A DNA stretch of 64,000 bases, from positions 1 to 64,000 of the forward strand of contig JAEWAQ010000030.1 in the NCBI GenBank assembly GCA_023391635.1, read 5' to 3'. The translations under genes and the position numbers were made by a program. The notes beneath the pieces are model-generated. The model ran no database searches, was not told where the DNA came from, and saw only the letters and a list, made by a program, of their open reading frames with translations. Below, one piece after another: positions 60,206 through 64,000 of this stretch; positions within the stretch are counted from its first letter, which is position 1, and every line of letters starts with the position of its first letter. Source of the DNA: Bacillota bacterium. Its GTDB lineage: Bacteria; Bacillota; Bacilli; Paenibacillales; Paenibacillaceae.

Positions 60206-62410
60206 ATGCCAATCATCCAACAACGAGCCCCCAAAACGACTCTGCTTATCATTCTGTGTATACTTCTGGCAAGCTTGCAGTTTCCGCAGCGGGCGGCTGC
60301 GCAAACCACCTATTTTTTTGAATATTTCCAGGATGGCGTTGCCAACGGATTTACCAATGTAGCAGGCACATGGACGATTGTGGACGATGGAACCGGGAAC
60401 AAGCTGTACGAGCAAAGCAGCAGCGGCATTGGACAAGGGGGCAGAACGGTTGCGGGCGAAAGCGCCTGGACCGATTATAATCTGAGTGTCAACATCACCC
60501 CTACTTCGATCCATGCGGGGGGCACAATGCTTATTTTCCGCTATGTCGACGATCAGAATTATTATTTCATCTATATGGACAGCTCGACGCTATCGATCAA
60601 GAAGAAAGTAAACAATGTACAAACCGTTCTTAAACAAGTGCCTTATACATTCAATGATAACTGGCATTATGTTGTGGAGGCGGAAGTACGCGGCGACTAT
60701 ATTAAAGCTTACGTAGACCATAATATGGTGGCCGGCGTTACAGATACCTCTCTGGCAACCGGGAAGATCGGCTTTGGGACCTGGCAGGCATCTGGGAGAT
60801 TCGACAATGTCAGAGTGACCGAAACGTTGAAGTTAGGCATTTCCAGAAGCAATATTTACTGGTACAACAAATATTTCGTTGACGACTTCAATGACGAATC
60901 TTCGGCGGATTGGAGCGTTGTTTCGGGGAATTGGTCTGTCGTTCCCGATCCGGATTCGGATGTGGATAGCGACTATATACTGAAGCAAACCAACGGAAGC
61001 ACGGGGATATCGGCCCGAGCCATCGCCGGGGAAAATACTTGGAGCAATTACACCTTCAAATCTAAAGTGACTCCTCTCAACATCGGCAGCGGCGGCGTAA
61101 CGCTTATATTCCGATACACGGATGACAACAACTATTACTTTGCATATCTGGATGCCGCCAAAGTGGAGCTGAAGAAAAAAGTAAACGGTATCCAGTCCAC
61201 ATTGGCATGGGCTCCGTTTACGCTAAGCAACGACGTTGAATACCGGGTGGAAATCGATGTATACGACAGCCAGTTTGGCGTTTTTATCGACGATGCGGCC
61301 ATCGTTTCGGCGACAGATACCGCTTTGACCGCTGGAGAAGTCGGCCTGGGTACCTGGCAAGCGCAGGCCGAGTTTGACGACGTGGACATCAGGAACAAAC
61401 AGGATCAGTATCATCTGCTTGATGAAATGTACAATAATGGTATGACCCGGATCAGACATAACCTCAGTCATTCCGACAATCTGCGAGATATTAAGGATCT
61501 GGTCCTTTATTCCAACAGCATTGGACAAGAGGTTATGCTTATGGTAGGACTGACCGGCAACCCCGACTATTATCCGACGTCGGCCGTTCCCAGGGACGGG
61601 GGCAGCCATTGGAATGACGCCTATCGATTGTCCGATCTGGATCCGGTGTTGTTTGCCAATGAATTTGCGTCCATTATGCAATATCTTTATGATGCCGGGT
61701 GTGAAGTTGCGATCGTCGGAATTGGAAATGAAGAGAACTGGGCAGACTTCAATGGCGATTTCCCGGTTGTCCCTGGAGGCAAAATATTCAATCACACAAC
61801 GCCCTGGAATGATCCCGACTACAGCAACATTCGCGCTGGCATTGACAAGTGGGGACAGGCGATTATTAGCGCGAGGTACGTTGCGGAAAACATCTTCGGC
61901 GTAAATCAGGTGCAAATTGTTTCCGGGGGCGTAGTCAAGCTGCAATCATCCTGGGTATCTGCGAATGACGGCAGCGTGATGGATACCGATCTGTTCCTGC
62001 AATTGCTACAGGGCACCCATCCGAATCAGTCCGGGGCAACCAACTATATCGATGAGTTGGATCGGATCGGGCTTCATATCTATCCCTTTGTGCCCTTTGA
62101 TGCTTCGCCGTCTACCGGTTACATTTCAACCAAACAAGTTATAGCCGATATGATGACGCCGATTACCGATGCCATCGGCACCGACAAGAAATTTTTGGTA
62201 GACGAGATGGGATACAAGCGCAATCAGGTGACCGAAGAGGAAAGGCACCAGTTGTACAGATGGTTTATGCGGGCGCTGCAAGATCCCGATTTCAAGGACA
62301 TCGAGTGGGGAACTATTTACCTGTACGATTTTGATGTCGGGGAATGCCGGATTTACCATAACGGCGTTTTATTGCCATCGGGTCAGATATATGATGAATA
62401 TGTGTATTGA
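60206..62410 (+). CDS. Secreted protein with two LamG-like domains and a putative clan A glycosidase domain
   Basis: This 734-residue protein has a signal peptide (about 10-32, ending RAAAQ) and two related domains of about 170 residues, 35-205 and 225-395. Each contains WTIVDDGTGNKLYEQ-like, GGTMLIFRYVDDQNYYFIYMD-like, FGTWQASGRFDNVRV-like blocks, as in carbohydrate-binding lectin folds. The rest (about 400-734) reads like a TIM-barrel glycosidase, with GIGNEENW (E509, acid/base) and FLVDEMGY (E667, nucleophile) in the positions used by clan A enzymes. It ends the plus-strand glycan operon and is followed by a terminator. I cannot assign a numbered family. Confidence 0.72.
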   Translation: MPIIQQRAPKTTLLIILCILLASLQFPQRAAAQTTYFFEYFQDGVANGFTNVAGTWTIVDDGTGNKLYEQSSSGIGQGGRTVAGESAWTDYNLSVNITPTSIHAGGTMLIFRYVDDQNYYFIYMDSSTLSIKKKVNNVQTVLKQVPYTFNDNWHYVVEAEVRGDYIKAYVDHNMVAGVTDTSLATGKIGFGTWQASGRFDNVRVTETLKLGISRSNIYWYNKYFVDDFNDESSADWSVVSGNWSVVPDPDSDVDSDYILKQTNGSTGISARAIAGENTWSNYTFKSKVTPLNIGSGGVTLIFRYTDDNNYYFAYLDAAKVELKKKVNGIQSTLAWAPFTLSNDVEYRVEIDVYDSQFGVFIDDAAIVSATDTALTAGEVGLGTWQAQAEFDDVDIRNKQDQYHLLDEMYNNGMTRIRHNLSHSDNLRDIKDLVLYSNSIGQEVMLMVGLTGNPDYYPTSAVPRDGGSHWNDAYRLSDLDPVLFANEFASIMQYLYDAGCEVAIVGIGNEENWADFNGDFPVVPGGKIFNHTTPWNDPDYSNIRAGIDKWGQAIISARYVAENIFGVNQVQIVSGGVVKLQSSWVSANDGSVMDTDLFLQLLQGTHPNQSGATNYIDELDRIGLHIYPFVPFDASPSTGYISTKQVIADMMTPITDAIGTDKKFLVDEMGYKRNQVTEEERHQLYRWFMRALQDPDFKDIEWGTIYLYDFDVGECRIYHNGVLLPSGQIYDEYVY

Positions 62411-62501
62411 TCGAGCAAGGGAATAGAACAAAGAATCGTGTTCGAGGGCAATGTCATTAAGTTAAGCTCAGAGACTAACCAGGAATAAAGAGGGAATTCG
62501 C

Positions 62502-62537
62502 AACGGCACGGGGAATCAATCCTGTGCCGTTTGTTTT
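62502..62537 (+). terminator. Terminator after the glycan operon
   Basis: AACGGCACGGG and CCTGTGCCGTT pair (one G-U) around GAATCAAT, followed by TGTTTTAT. It lies about 90 bases after the stop at 62410. Confidence 0.75.
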
Positions 62538-62870
62538 ATGGCGCCAGCAAGGAAAATGGGTACAGCAAACCGCCAGCGGGCAAACGCAAGTCTGAAAGAA
62601 TACCATTGGTGTTGCCGCTTAGTTCCCCTGTCGGGAAATAAGCGGCGAAAGCAAAATTAATAAGAAGGCAAATCGCGTAGCAGACGCTGCTACCCTGGCA
62701 TTTGGACCTGGAAGTGTATCTCACGGCCTTCCGGAAGAAGATCGTCCCAAACGCAGCGTCGAACAGATTATCTTTCTGCTCACAGAGGGCGGTAAAGCAG
62801 ATAGGGGAACGATTACGCTCCCCCAGTCATCTTTGGAAATGACGCGGCGTTGGCAAGATAGGGAGGGGAT
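62538..62870. other. Gene-poor interval with an unrecognised open stretch
   Basis: No complete gene is present. One plus-strand frame from about 62630 is open for some 250 bases and reads ADAATLAFGPGSVSHG and then RSVEQIIFLLTEGG, which looks protein-like, but it has no good start and merges into the broken chemotaxis receptor. I take it as a possible remnant of unknown origin. Confidence 0.3.
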
Positions 62871-63765
62871 TCAACGATCCGCCGTCTTGCTTAAATCTAC
62901 CGCCAGTTTGTCCAACTCAAGGAAGCTCTCCTTAACTTCGCCAATCCGTACATCTTGCGTCGTCATGCTGGCGGCCATCTCCTCGACCGCGGCCATGTTC
63001 CGCTCCGTCGTCTCCGCAAGAGTGCTCATTTCACTGGCCATCCTCGTATATTGATCCTGCACATCCCCTGCTGCCGACTGCAGCTGAGCGGACTGTTCCT
63101 TTACGCTCGATGCGTCGCCGAACAATGCGCTAAGTGTCTCCGCGACTCGTGTCGCAGCGTCATGGCTGACGATGATGTCCTGCTGCCCTTGCAGGACTTG
63201 TTCCGCTGCGCGGTCTGTTTTTGCACGAATGCCTTCGAGGATCGTCACGATCTGCTCGGTTGATTGCTGCGAATTTTCGGCCAGCTTGCGAATTTCGTGA
63301 GACACGACAGCGAACCCTGTGCCGTGCTCGCCGGCGCGCGCGGCTTCGATTGCGGCATTCAGCGCCAGCAGGTTCGTCTGTGCTCGTCGATATCGTTGAT
63401 GCTGCCAGTCTGTGTTTCGATGCTTGCGGTGACTTCCGTAAAAGCGGCCGTTACTTCGCGGGAGATGGTGCTGGTTGAAGTAACGTTCTCTTTGAGTTTG
63501 CCGTTGAAGTCGTTCAGTATTTCTAGTGAAGCGGTGACGCGATCACGACGATGGGGATATAATACATGACATACCCGGACAGCCAGCGCTTATACGTCAT
63601 GAGCGTGGCCCCGCTGCAGGTGATGAAGCCAACGACGGTAAGGACGATGATCGAGCTGGCTGCGGCACCGGTCAGCAGATCGACAGCGATGCCCAGCAGT
63701 AGCATGCCCCAGATAATATTGACAAGCAAGCGGTTTCTCTTGTGCAGGGTTTCGGCAGGATTCAT
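62871..63765 (-). pseudogene. Methyl-accepting chemotaxis protein, broken
   Basis: The minus strand from 63765 encodes a receptor N-terminus (MNPAETLHKRNRLLVNIIWGML, two or three hydrophobic segments) that stops near 63526. The next recognisable part resumes in another frame (SLEILNDFNGKLKENV, then TAAFTEVTASIETQTGSIND). After another break, the signalling tip appears (NLLALNAAIEAARAGEHGTGFAVVSHEIRKLAENS), running to a stop at 62871. Most of the sensor and HAMP sequence is missing and at least two frame breaks are present, so no functional receptor can be made. Confidence 0.75.
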
Positions 63766-63839
63766 AAGGAAATCAACCTTTCTATCATGATTGAACAGCC
63801 AGATCGACTTACAATACCACATTTATCATAGAAAAGGCG

Positions 63840-63941
63840 AGAATACCATTCTTCGTCATTGAAGATACGGTGATGGAGCCGCATCCGTTCATCGATACGA
63901 CGCGTATCCACGCGCTTGGCGCGGTATTACCGTGCAGATAG
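63840..63941 (+). pseudogene. C-terminal fragment of an Asp/Glu racemase gene
   Basis: The short frame reading HPFIDTTRIHALGAV and ending in a stop at 63941 matches the C-terminus of the racemase at 46576-47268 (PLFDTTRIHAIGAV). Nothing of the upstream 200 residues is present, so it is a remnant. Confidence 0.6.
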
Positions 63942-64000
63942 TCGTGTACATGGAAATTATCTAGGCTGGGAGGTTAGCGGGTGGTGGAGTTTTGTGACCA

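Overview
This window comes from a low-to-medium GC Gram-positive bacterium, most likely a Paenibacillaceae member (Paenibacillus/Cohnella type). The evidence is the lipoprotein signal sequences, a three-repeat SLH-domain surface protein, a c-di-AMP (ydaO-type) riboswitch in front of an NlpC/P60 hydrolase, YwhD, HelD, YesM/YesN-type two-component regulators with Lpl-type sugar importers, strong AGGAGG ribosome sites and frequent TTG starts. No rRNA, tRNA, CRISPR array or prophage was seen.

Layout. 1-108 is the end of an IS3-type insertion sequence. 0.26-9.7 kb holds housekeeping and transport genes: a DHA2 efflux pump, NADP-type glutamate dehydrogenase, meso-diaminopimelate dehydrogenase, a DeoR regulator/PHP phosphoesterase/MgtC operon, a sugar-binding lipoprotein and a small zinc-ribbon protein. 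9.8-13.5 kb (minus) is an envelope segment: the riboswitch-controlled NlpC/P60 hydrolase, a membrane protein and an active-looking M1 metallopeptidase. 13.5-20.6 kb (plus) is a compact cassette: lipoprotein, ABC ATPase, a permease with a large ectodomain, a second membrane protein, an ECF sigma factor, a membrane protein in the anti-sigma position, and a second ABC ATPase, mostly overlapping head to tail. 20.6-27.8 kb has HelD, YwhD, a 50-bp-pitch repeat cluster, a LysM protein, an SLH lipoprotein and a chimeric pseudogene.

27.8-38.0 kb is a peptide/amide scavenging module: an IclR regulator, a complete Opp/Dpp importer and an amidase on the minus strand, divergent from an alpha/beta hydrolase (iminopeptidase type) and a dipeptidase-family enzyme. 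Two palindromes lie in the divergent promoter region. After an aldehyde dehydrogenase, 39.6-46.4 kb is a second catabolic module: an FCD regulator with an unusual DNA-binding domain, a cyclase-family hydrolase, an amidase, a TRAP transporter (DctP, DctQ, DctM) and a GAF protein.

46.5-62.4 kb begins with a racemase-family gene and continues as a candidate sulfated-glycan locus: AraC regulator, sulfatase, YesM/YesN two-component pair, parallel beta-helix protein, two sugar ABC permeases, a binding lipoprotein, a sialate O-acetylesterase and a large secreted protein with two repeated lectin-like domains and a putative glycosidase domain. I infer that oligosaccharides are trimmed outside, imported by the ABC system, and desulfated, deacetylated and cut inside. 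62.4-64 kb is decaying DNA: a broken chemotaxis receptor and a racemase fragment.
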